Assembly (NCBI GenBank): GCA_014084085.1 | Contig: NPFB01000039.1 | Span: 167,967-231,966, forward strand | DNA: 64,000 nt | Direction: 5' to 3' | Source: Hondaea fermentalgiana | Lineage: Eukaryota > Sar > Bigyra > Thraustochytrida > Thraustochytriidae | Shown: positions 18,565-26,532 of the stretch, piece by piece | How the letters are laid out: every line of letters begins with the position of its first letter | How positions within the stretch are numbered: position 1 is the stretch's first letter | Program-made: the position numbers and the translations under genes | The notes under the pieces: generated by a model | Told to the model about the DNA's origin: nothing | The model's database searches: none | The model's input: only the letters and a program-made list of their open reading frames with translations

Positions 18565-20154
18565 CTACCGGTTTCTTTTGACGGAGCGCGCTCTTGCTGC
18601 GCCAATTACATACTCGCGGGCCAAACATTTGGCACGCTCCTCTACTTGAAGGGTGCACGCCTTTACAAGGTCCCGCAAACAATCATTTTGAACACCCATC
18701 ACCACTTCCCGCTCCATCATGAGCTCAGCATAGACGTGTCCAGGTCCGGCGAAGGATGAATCTTCCGGTGTCATGGATACCGAAGTCGAGGTGCTCGAGT
18801 CGTGCACAGACACCAGTGCCGCGTAATACCTTTCTCGCGCTTCATGCAGAGCGCGTCCTGCACTCTCCTGGTGCCTACGAATGTGTTTCAATGCTGTGCG
18901 GCGAATCTCAACCCAGCGTTCCCCTAACTCAATGCCCTCTCGTAACATACGTTTCTCCACTGTGTTTAGTGCGTGCAAAAGTTCGAGCTGGTGCGCCTCC
19001 AGTTCCGCCAGCAAATGCTCGTAGCTCAAAATATAGGTGTCACGTCCCGGTTTGTGCTGCAGCTGATTCGGAGGGGCAAGCGTGGCCCGCGCGTCAGCGA
19101 GTGCCGCAGTCACAGCCTTTCCCCGCGCACGGACCGTGTCAAAGCGCGTCCCCACGCGCTTGCCTGCAAACGGCGAGCCTTTCGATTGGAGATGAACCTT
19201 TTTACATACATTCGAGCGTTCCTCTTCGAAACGAACTGCATCATCCTCTCCCGAACGAATCACTTCATCCTCTTCTATGAGGTGGAGCGCATCGGCGTCG
19301 ACAGCACTTAAACCCAAGTTGCGGTTGTTCGGGTCCCTGGTCGCCCACGCCAGAGAATCTGGCGATGCGCAATCCCGTTCATTCGGTGGGGCGAGGGAAT
19401 CTCTGGCATTATTATTGGTCAAGGCAGTCAGAGACTTACTAGTCTCGACGCTTCCGAAACTCTCCTCAGTGATTTCAAAACTTTCCGCACGCAATACGCT
19501 GCTCTCGTCCAGCGGTACATGACGATGATGGTCGTGCTGACGATCATCTTCGCTACGGCTCCCTCTTTTCGACGTTAAATCTCGATTTCGAGATCGGGAG
19601 AGGATCTCGTCGGAGCGCGCAAGGATTCGTTTGTGTTTTTCACGACTTTCCCGCAGCGAAGCTTCCAAATAGTCGTGCAAGGAACCGCGGTCCGACCAGG
19701 CCGATGTCGAGTCTGCGAGCGAAGTCCACGTTTCACGAGATTGATCACGACAAGTAACACCACTGCCATTGATGCTCATCCCAAGAGCCCCGCCTGACTC
19801 GACGGAAAGCGCATCCCACCAAGCAGATGTCCGACTTTTGCTTACGGCATTTGTTGATGCAAGTTTAGAATCGCTCGATCGAGCACCTTTGCGAAGTGAT
19901 CCTAGACGCGCATTTATTGGCTTTGGCTTTACTTCAGAAGGGGCCAAGACTTCGAAAGGACGAGACGTGGTATCGGAAAAGGATACCGCAGCTGATCCAA
20001 AGAAGGCATTCTCAGCTGCGTCTTCTTGCTGCAAGTCGCCCACGTCTCTAGTCCTCGGCCCGTCAAAGAACGAGACGCTTCCGTCGCGGTGAATTCGCGC
20101 ACAGACGCGCCAGCCTGCTGGTGCAGCAGCACCCAGCTCGTCCGCGTTTTGCAT
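18565..20154 (-). CDS. Unrecognised protein with C-terminal coiled coil
   Basis: 529 residues from the ATG at 20154. The first ~30 residues contain GWRVCARIHRDGSVSFFDG, which reads like a small beta module. Residues about 45-330 are S/R/E-rich and probably disordered. From about 355 to 525 the sequence is strongly helical with heptad-like leucines (a YEHLLAELEAHQLELLHAL stretch), predicting a coiled coil. There is no signal peptide, membrane span or known catalytic motif. It is divergent from the PA28 gene, with 350 bp between start codons. The complete frame and ordered C-terminus make a real gene likely. Function unknown; a cytoskeletal or scaffold role would only be a guess. Confidence 0.7.
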   Translation of the reverse strand: MQNADELGAAAPAGWRVCARIHRDGSVSFFDGPRTRDVGDLQQEDAAENAFFGSAAVSFSDTTSRPFEVLAPSEVKPKPINARLGSLRKGARSSDSKLASTNAVSKSRTSAWWDALSVESGGALGMSINGSGVTCRDQSRETWTSLADSTSAWSDRGSLHDYLEASLRESREKHKRILARSDEILSRSRNRDLTSKRGSRSEDDRQHDHHRHVPLDESSVLRAESFEITEESFGSVETSKSLTALTNNNARDSLAPPNERDCASPDSLAWATRDPNNRNLGLSAVDADALHLIEEDEVIRSGEDDAVRFEEERSNVCKKVHLQSKGSPFAGKRVGTRFDTVRARGKAVTAALADARATLAPPNQLQHKPGRDTYILSYEHLLAELEAHQLELLHALNTVEKRMLREGIELGERWVEIRRTALKHIRRHQESAGRALHEARERYYAALVSVHDSSTSTSVSMTPEDSSFAGPGHVYAELMMEREVVMGVQNDCLRDLVKACTLQVEERAKCLAREYVIGAARARSVKRNR

Positions 20155-20504
20155 GGCGGTCTGTGAGGACCGCGCGCCCGCACGCAGGGCACGCAGCGCA
20201 CGCAGCGTGGCCTCTGCTCAGGTAGCTCCTCGGCCGCTGCCGCTAGCATTCCTGAGCTCCTCAAGTCGCTCTGCGCTGCTCCTGCCAGTACGTATGACCG
20301 TGGCGTTACATGGCCGAGCTTGGACTCTGCGCAACCCTTTTTGAGGGGCGCAACCCTTTTTCACAGAGGAGCCGAGAGAGCAGAGAGAGCAGAGTGAGAG
20401 CAAAGCCAAGCAGCTATTAAAGACGCGGTGGTTGGGGGCGGCGGCGCGCGAGTCGCGACGACCAGTGCGAGCGAGCGGTGCGGAAGGGCACGCGCGGCGA
20501 GATC
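20155..20504. promoter_or_regulatory. Compact divergent promoter region (coiled-coil protein / PA28)
   Basis: 350 bp separate the two start codons. It contains a CACGCAG-type repeat near 20182-20210, the 14-bp direct repeat at 20329-20361, and a GAGAGCA run at 20371-20400. A shared bidirectional promoter is plausible. Confidence 0.45.
20329..20361. repeat. Direct repeat of gcgcaacccttttt, two copies 19 bp apart
   Basis: Identical 14-mers at 20329-20342 and 20348-20361, separated by GAGGG, about 150 bp upstream of the PA28 ATG. It could be a paired regulator site. Confidence 0.8.
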
Positions 20505-21152
20505 ATGGCGACCGAGGTGCAGACGAAGCTGGAGGCGCTCCGAGCCAGAACGATGCGCGAGGCGCAAGAAGTTCTGACGGAGCAGCTTCCCACGAGAGCG
20601 GTGGCTCTCGGGGCCCTCCACAAGGAGCTCGTGAGCCGCCGGGCGAGCGGCGACCACAGGGTCGCCCGAGCTACCGTGGAGAGCTGGCGAACGAACCTGT
20701 ACGAGGAAATTCCCGTGAACGCGGCCGTCATGGATGCCGCGAACCGCGTGCGCGGAGAGATCGAGCACGTTCTCGCGCAGACCGATTCACTCAAGACATG
20801 GGTCGAACTCAGCATGCCACGCATGGAGGACGGCAACAACTTTGGCGTCGAGGTACAAATGGAGGTCCTCGAGATGATTAACGCGCTGTACAAGTCCGGC
20901 CGCCAGACGCTAGCCAACCTAACCATTTACAATCGCTCGCGAGGCAAGCTCCTCACCAACATGCGCAAACGCCTTCACTTGGAGGACTATGCGGCCAGCA
21001 TTGCAACCATTGACGACGTCTACTTTTCCATGCTTATTCAGCATTGTTTTGACCTTTTCAACAGCATTCTCGTCCTTCGGGACACCATGATGAAGAACAT
21101 TGAAAAGTTGCGCAAGCCCAAGGGCGAGATGAACTCGATCTTCGTCCAGTGA
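20505..21152 (+). CDS. PSME3: Proteasome activator PA28 (REG/11S) subunit, gamma-like
   Basis: 215 residues from the ATG at 20505. The decisive motif is PRMEDGNNFGVEVQ (about 105-118), the activation loop that opens the 20S proteasome gate in PA28 alpha, beta and gamma. The helical C-terminal half (YNRSRGKLLTNMRKRLHLEDY and following) matches the four-helix bundle of the family. PA28 forms a heptameric cap that stimulates ATP-independent degradation of peptides and some unfolded proteins. At 215 residues it is shorter than the usual 239-254, mainly because the variable linker between helices 1 and 2 is short. Most non-vertebrates have one gene, closest to nuclear PA28 gamma, so the symbol is by analogy. 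The start is the first ATG; an upstream GTG is in frame but not needed. Confidence 0.93.
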   Translation: MATEVQTKLEALRARTMREAQEVLTEQLPTRAVALGALHKELVSRRASGDHRVARATVESWRTNLYEEIPVNAAVMDAANRVRGEIEHVLAQTDSLKTWVELSMPRMEDGNNFGVEVQMEVLEMINALYKSGRQTLANLTIYNRSRGKLLTNMRKRLHLEDYAASIATIDDVYFSMLIQHCFDLFNSILVLRDTMMKNIEKLRKPKGEMNSIFVQ

Positions 21153-21919
21153 CCTCTTCCACCCACTGCAGCAATTTGATGAGCGCGATGTATTTCTGCA
21201 GCGCGACGAGAATAGCTCCGGAAGACCTGTCTCGTCTCAAAGCAGCCATGTAGGCTATAGTTCGCCATAAAAATTCATCATCTCCTCCTTCAAATTTTTG
21301 TCTCGCCCGGCCTGTCTCGTCCTTCGCAGCAGCAGCACGCATCATCTATTCATTCACTTGCACTTGCATCGCGTAGCGAGAGAGGGGAGCGTGCAAGTGC
21401 TTTTCTCATCAGCGTAGACTTCCTCACCTCAATCTCACAAAGAGACTACTAGGCTAGTGCTGACGAGCACGCATGCTATGCTGTCCAGATCCCAAAGCGC
21501 CTCGCGCGCGCACTCGCACAATGTAAGTATGGATGATCAAAGAGTCACCAAGTACCCCTCACTGATCTGCACCTTATGCAACAGACATCCGGCCAAAAGG
21601 GGTCTCTTTGCAAGTTTTCTATGGTATCCTACAGAAGAAGGGCGCGCAAATCCGAGTTCGACTTTGACCGACTCCGCCTTCACCCGCGTCGCGCGCGAGC
21701 CCAAGTCCAGAGCGCAGCGCGAGCCTTTCCGCGTGCGTCCCGTTTGCCCGCGTCGGCTGCGAAGCACAGTACGCGAGGTCGCTGCGAGGCGGTGCCGAGC
21801 GCAATCGAGCGTCGCACGCTCAGGAAAGCTTCGTCGCGCACTCCCTCGCTCGCTCCCTCGCTCGCTTACTCGCTCGCTTACTCGCTCGCTAGCGCGCGCA
21901 GGGCGACAAGACAGGCACC
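21153..21919. promoter_or_regulatory. Intergenic region upstream of the actin-capping gene
   Basis: 767 bp hold the PA28 3' UTR, a part at 21420-21650 that resembles neither neighbour, and a C/T-rich leader with CTCGCTCGCTTA repeats at 21843-21893 that ends 27 bp before the ATG. No gene called. Confidence 0.45.
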
Positions 21920-22762
21920 ATGGGCGACGTAGAGATGAACTCGGCGCTCAACATTATGCGGCGCATGCCGCCCACCAAGATCGAGCTCAACCTGTCGGGC
22001 CTCGTGAACCTGATGCCAGACCTTACGGACGAGCTCCTGCAGCGCGTGGATCAGCCCCTGCAGGCCGCCAAGGACCCGGTCAACGGCAAGCAGTACCTGC
22101 TGAGCGATTACAACCGCGACGCAGACTCATACCGTAGCCCTTGGAGCAACAACTACAACCCTGAGCTGCCGGACGGTCTCAAGCCCTCCAAGACACTGCG
22201 CGTGCTCGAGGAAAAGTGCAACGCCGTCTTTGACTCGTACCGCCAGCTATACTACGAGGGTGGTGTTAGCAGCGCCTACCTGTGGGACCAGGATGAGGAG
22301 GGCGCCTTCGCGGGCTGCTTTCTCATCAAGAAGGAAGTCATTGAGCCCCAGCGCAAGGTCTCCGAGGGCTCTTGGGACTCCATCCACGTCGTGGACGTCA
22401 TTCCCCAGGCCGGTGCCAAGTGGGGAAAGGGCACCTTTGAGTACCACCTCACAACCACTGTCATGCTCGCCATGGTCACCTCCAAGGGCGACGCCGGCGA
22501 CGTCACTCTCTCCGGTTCACTCACACGCCAGGCCAAGCCAAAAACCCTCAAGATCAAGTCCGAAGACGACCACGTCGTCAACATTGGCTCCATGATCGAG
22601 GAAATGGAGATCGACGTGCGCAACCAAATGGATGGTCTTTACATCCAAAAGACTCGCGAGGTTGTCAACTCCATTCGCCGCCCCGTTCACGCGAGCGATC
22701 TTCCCAGCCAGGCCTTCGTGGCTGATCTCACGGGCGCCATCAAGGGTATGCGGATGAAGTAA
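21920..22762 (+). CDS. CAPZB: F-actin-capping protein subunit beta
   Basis: 280 residues, close to the usual 272-277. It begins with the family hallmark: an ALNIMRRMPPTKIELNLSGL stretch, then LTDELLQRVDQPL, then YLLSDYNRDADSYRSPWSN, followed by the conserved YYEGGVSSAYLWD and GCFLIKK blocks. The C-terminal IRRPVHASDLPSQAF region leads to the tentacle helix that contacts actin. With the alpha subunit it caps the barbed end of actin filaments and also sits in the dynactin complex. The start is the first ATG after the C/T-rich leader. The stop codon sits within aagTAAGTg, which also resembles a 5' splice site, but the protein is already full length, so I regard it as unspliced. Confidence 0.97.
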   Translation: MGDVEMNSALNIMRRMPPTKIELNLSGLVNLMPDLTDELLQRVDQPLQAAKDPVNGKQYLLSDYNRDADSYRSPWSNNYNPELPDGLKPSKTLRVLEEKCNAVFDSYRQLYYEGGVSSAYLWDQDEEGAFAGCFLIKKEVIEPQRKVSEGSWDSIHVVDVIPQAGAKWGKGTFEYHLTTTVMLAMVTSKGDAGDVTLSGSLTRQAKPKTLKIKSEDDHVVNIGSMIEEMEIDVRNQMDGLYIQKTREVVNSIRRPVHASDLPSQAFVADLTGAIKGMRMK

Positions 22763-23284
22763 GTGCGCTCACTCCATCTGATTCCTTCTTTCCGCCGAGA
22801 ACGGTTTGCTCTACTGCGCATTCTCATCAATGTCCCACGTTTTCCAATCTTGGCAACATCTGACACATGCACAATCTCATTCGCCAGTCAGTCAGTCAGT
22901 CAGACACCGCGCCCTTGCGCTGGTCGTTTCTATCGTCCGTTCTGAGCTGATCCTGCCTATCGCCATCCATAAGATAACACGCTGGCCAATCTTCGTTTTC
23001 TTTTCTCTCTCTCTCTCTCTCTCCTGCCTTTTTTTTGCCTTTCCTACTCCTCATTTTAGGCCAACTACAAGAAAAGATCTTTTTGTTTGAAAAATAGCAA
23101 CCAAAATCAAAGTCTTCGACTTGAATGATGCGGAAAAGAGAAATTCATTGCCTTGACCGTTGCTATGATTATGATTATGAAACGAGAAGGAAAACACGAT
23201 GCGAAAGCTCCTCGGTCGTGGAAGATGAAACGCGAAGCATTGTTCGAAACGAATTGAAAGGAAGGAAGGTCAGCCAATTAGCAA
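22763..23284. other. Intergenic space between convergent genes
   Basis: It contains a (CAGT)n stretch at 22886-22903, a CT run at 23006-23023 and an AT-richer part at 23050-23280. It should carry the 3' UTRs of the capping protein and the flavoprotein. No gene seen. Confidence 0.55.
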
Positions 23285-24289
23285 TTACAACTTGGATCCA
23301 GGAGACACAACAAAGCTATACGCGTTCTGAAGTCGCGCCTCGGCTTGCGACACCAGGCGGTCGACGAGCTCCTTGCAAGTCGGAATATCATTAATGAGCC
23401 CAACACTTTGGCCACAGCTCCACATGGCGCCCTGGACATCGCCCGTTTCCCTGAACATGCTCTTTGCCTTCATGCCCGAAGCGAGTTTAAATGCCTCCTT
23501 GTTGTCAATCGTGTCGTCTGCCTCGATGGAAAGGATCTGCTTGGCAACCGTGTTCTTGGACACGCGAGTGGCGTTGTTCAACGTCCGCAAGACTAGCGTC
23601 GTGGAAAGCTCATCGTTTGCCGGATCTGCAATAAACTTCTTCACATTCTCGTGAATAGGACACTCCTGGGTGGCGAGAAAGCGCGTGCCCATGGTCAAGC
23701 CCGAGGCACCTAGCGCGAGTGCACCCGCCAACTGACGGCCTGTTGCAGAGCCAGACACGATGAGCGGCGTGTCGAGCACCTCGAGTGCCTTGGTGACAAG
23801 AACCCAGGTGGTCACGTCGTCCTCGGAGCTGCGACCAGCAATCGCACTCTCAAAGCCCGCAATCTCAATAAAGTCAACGCCGTCCTTTTGCGCCTTGAGC
23901 GCGTGCTTGATCGTCGCGGACTTGTGGATGACGACAATGCCAGCCTCGCGCAGCTGCGCCATGTACTTGCGCGGTGACCCGCCCGTGATCTCGATGGCGG
24001 CCACCTTTTCCTCGCAGATCACACGCACGTACGCGTCATAGTCCGCGGGGATAAGCATGGGCAAAATGGCAATGTTCACGCCAAAGGGCTTGTCCGTCAG
24101 ACTCCGGCACTTGCGGATCTCCTTGCGCAGGTCCTCTGGTGTCGGCTGCGTTAGGCCCGTGATGATGCCCAAGGCGCCGGCGTTCGACACGGCCGCCGCC
24201 ATCTCGGCGTACCCCACGTATTGCATACCACCTTGAATAATGGGCGCCTCGATGCCGAGGGCTTCGGTCAGCTTCGTGCGCAGCCCCAT
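23285..24289 (-). CDS. Nitronate monooxygenase / 2-nitropropane dioxygenase fold flavoprotein
   Basis: 334 residues from the ATG at 24289. The N-terminus (EAPIIQGGMQYVGYAEMAAA, then NAGALGIITG) is the FMN-binding TIM-barrel start of the NPD family. GSATGRQLAGALALGASGL and GTRFLATQECPIH are the phosphate-binding part. Members oxidise alkyl nitronates with FMN and O2, although some are NADH:quinone reductases. The usual catalytic-histidine segment (E-x-x-G-H-x-G) reads ESAIAGRSSEDD at 147-158, so that histidine appears to be absent. The physiological reaction is therefore uncertain. The gene is convergent with the capping protein and divergent from IFT27. Confidence 0.88.
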   Translation of the reverse strand: MGLRTKLTEALGIEAPIIQGGMQYVGYAEMAAAVSNAGALGIITGLTQPTPEDLRKEIRKCRSLTDKPFGVNIAILPMLIPADYDAYVRVICEEKVAAIEITGGSPRKYMAQLREAGIVVIHKSATIKHALKAQKDGVDFIEIAGFESAIAGRSSEDDVTTWVLVTKALEVLDTPLIVSGSATGRQLAGALALGASGLTMGTRFLATQECPIHENVKKFIADPANDELSTTLVLRTLNNATRVSKNTVAKQILSIEADDTIDNKEAFKLASGMKAKSMFRETGDVQGAMWSCGQSVGLINDIPTCKELVDRLVSQAEARLQNAYSFVVSPGSKL

Positions 24290-25023
24290 GGTCCCTTGTC
24301 TTGTGTCTTGTCTAGTCTTGTCTCGTGTCCAGTCTCCGAGCAAGCCAAATGTCTTTGCGGTACTGCGCGGAAGAGACTTCTGCGTCTGGCAGGAGGTTTG
24401 TGGATTGGCCGTGGCTTTGCGATGCAGTTTTGCTCTCTGGGTCTAGGGGCCGTCGAAGCCTCGACGCGCGCGTCAGCGGACTTCTCGCTGCACGGCCCGG
24501 TCCACGCCAGGGTTAAAATATGCAGGAAGAGAGACGAGCCTGCCTGCCTGCCACTGCCACTGCACGAGAAAGGTCGGTCCAAGCCTTGCGCGGGCAGCCG
24601 AAGATGGTGTTGACGAGCTGTGAAGAACCCCATCTTCTCGGAGTCCAGCCAGGCCTCCCTCCGCCAAAGACCGGACTGCCGAGGTTTCGGACAGCCCGCG
24701 TCCGAAAGTCGAGTTTAGGACGCGAGGCTCTGCGCGCGCGGCGACACGGCCGCGCCGAGGGGCTGGCAAACGGCCATATTTGCGCAACCCCAAATCGCGA
24801 TCCCAGCATGAACGCGAGGGGTTGATTGAGAAAAGTGAATGCTGTGATCGCCCGTGCCTTGGACCGAGCTGGCTGGCGCGTGGTCAGTTAGGGATCGATC
24901 GCGGAGAAGGCGTAACCAATACGCGACCGAGACGCGAGCGGACGGCAACGCAACCAAGTGTTGCGTAGCGTAGCGTAGCGTCGCGTCGCGTCGCGGGTGC
25001 GGGTCCGCACAAGGGCAGGCACC
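24290..25023. promoter_or_regulatory. Divergent promoter region between flavoprotein and IFT27 genes
   Basis: 734 bp separate the divergent start codons. A pentanucleotide array (GCGTA then GCGTC, 24963-24995) lies about 30 bp upstream of the IFT27 ATG, and a CTTGT/CTAGTCTTGT run lies next to the flavoprotein start (24296-24325). Overlapping frames here carry no domain. Confidence 0.45.
24963..24995. repeat. Pentanucleotide array GCGTA/GCGTC
   Basis: About three GCGTA units pass into three GCGTC units just upstream of the IFT27 start codon. Confidence 0.9.
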
Positions 25024-25912
25024 ATGGAGGAGTCGAAGATGTTTGGCGATGAGGACGAGTTTGCAGCGCTCGGAAATGACCCGGTAGAAGGGGAGATGAT
25101 GATGAGGCAAGGTCCGACCGCGAATGTGCATCAGGGGAGCGCGCTGAGAAGCATGAAGACCTCGCATCAGCAAAAGGTACGTCAAAACACTCACTTACAT
25201 ACGGAAACGAGGTCCTCAGCTCTTAGGCATTGACGTGAACAATCGCGACCCCAAAACGTGACGCAGCGAGTCTTGCGATGCAAGGTTCTCATCGTTGGAG
25301 GCCCCCACGTCGGCAAGACAAGTCTTTGTCAGGTTTTTCAGAATGGGGGCCAAAACTTTCCAAAGTCATACCTCATGGTACGTTCATCATTCGCACGCGC
25401 TTCTTTCTCTACTGTTATCTGACATTTGATCTCTCTCTTTTCCCACGCAGACGCTCGGTGTGGACTTTTCCGTCAAGGAGATGCAAGTCCAGAACCATGA
25501 CGACACGGTCGTGGAAATGTACATGTACGATACAGGCGGCCAATCTGTATTCAATCAACGAGAGCTCGGGGGCCAATACTGGAGCAACGCGTCTGTCGCC
25601 GTGTACGTGTACGACGCAAGTAGCCGCAAGTCCTTTCTCTCTTGCAGTAAATGGCTCGCTTCGGTGCGCAGCGAGAATAGCGGCAGGCCGATGCCAGGTA
25701 TTCTCGTCGCCAACAAGGTTGATCTACGGGAAAAGGGTCGCATTGAAGTCACACGTGAGGAAGGCGAGAGCTTTGCGCGCGATAACGGTCTCACGTTCAT
25801 GGAAGCGTCCGCGCTGCGCAACACTGGAGTCAATGATCTCTTTCAATTCATTGCAAACGCATTCACACAAAAGTACCTCGAGACGGTCGCTCGTATTCAA
25901 GACTCTGTCTGA
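25024..25912 (+). CDS. IFT27: Intraflagellar transport protein 27 (Rab-like GTPase), three exons
   Basis: Join 25024-25176, 25267-25377 and 25451-25912; all junctions are GT-AG and phase 0, giving 241 residues. Exon 1 codes for an acidic, methionine-rich 51-residue extension that is absent from human IFT27 (186 aa). The GTPase core has P-loop GGPHVGKTS (K68), switch II DTGGQ (115-119) and NKVD (176-179). FPKSYLM-TLGVDF, SKWLASVR and the closing ANAFTQKYLE match IFT27/RABL4 better than other Rabs. No C-terminal prenyl cysteine is present, as expected for IFT27. It pairs with IFT25 in the IFT-B complex that carries cargo in cilia. Gln119 is like a normal Rab, whereas human IFT27 has DSAGK. It implies a flagellate stage. 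Confidence 0.9.
25177..25266 (+). other. IFT27 intron 1 (90 bp)
   Basis: Starts GTACGT and ends CGCAG. Removing it joins the N-terminal extension to the P-loop exon in frame. Confidence 0.85.
25378..25450 (+). other. IFT27 intron 2 (73 bp)
   Basis: Starts GTACGT, has a pyrimidine-rich tract before CACGCAG, and removal restores the conserved SYLM-TLGVDF junction. The shared GTACGT donor matches intron 1. Confidence 0.9.
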
Positions 25913-26532
25913 GTGCAGACAAAAGAGTAAACTGTGTAAAGAAGCGGCGCACAGCATTGCGCGACTTTTTCCAAGTCATCAAGCAACCCCGCGTGGTCTT
26001 TTCTCGTACAAAAGGTTTGCTCGTAAAACGAAAATGAATTACCTTCTTTCCAAACCACACACGTTGACGCAACAGCAAACTAAAAGAAAAAGTAAGTGGG
26101 TCCAGAATAGGCCTTGGCCCAAAAGGGGATCGCACTCAGACTGAGGCGGGATCGATTCTTGGGCGAGGAGTTTCGTTCTGCCGGGACATGGAGGCGAGCC
26201 GCTGGCGGGGTCTTGCTCTGGGGGGGGGGGGGGAGGGGGCGCGCCACCAGGTCGATAGAATGATCGCAAATATTTCAGAACTGCGATGCTCATGTTTGTC
26301 CGAAATGTTGCTCTTAACTCTTTACGCTGCGAAAGAATAGGTTTTTGGTGTCGGAAAATTAGATTTTTGATGTCGCCATGTCTCTTTTGATGTATCCTTC
26401 TGGATGATGATTGTATCCTTCTGGATGATGGATGAGGAGGAGGATGAGGAGGAAAAGAAGTGCGGCGAGAGAACCGTCGTTGTTTTTCAGCCTCGGATGA
26501 AAACAATCTACGTAGCGAGTTGTGGAAATGTT
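25913..26532. other. Intergenic space between convergent genes, with poly-G run
   Basis: It holds the IFT27 3' UTR and that of the zinc-finger gene. A 14-G run lies at 26220-26233 and a 21-bp duplication (gatgattgtatccttctgga type) at about 26393-26425. No gene seen. Confidence 0.55.
26220..26233. repeat. Homopolymer G14
   Basis: Fourteen Gs followed by AGGGGG; prone to length error. Confidence 0.9.

Noticed and set aside
22756..22764. Splice donor at the CAPZB stop codon (aagTAAGTg)
   Set aside because: Protein already has normal length and C-terminus; no convincing downstream exon seen.
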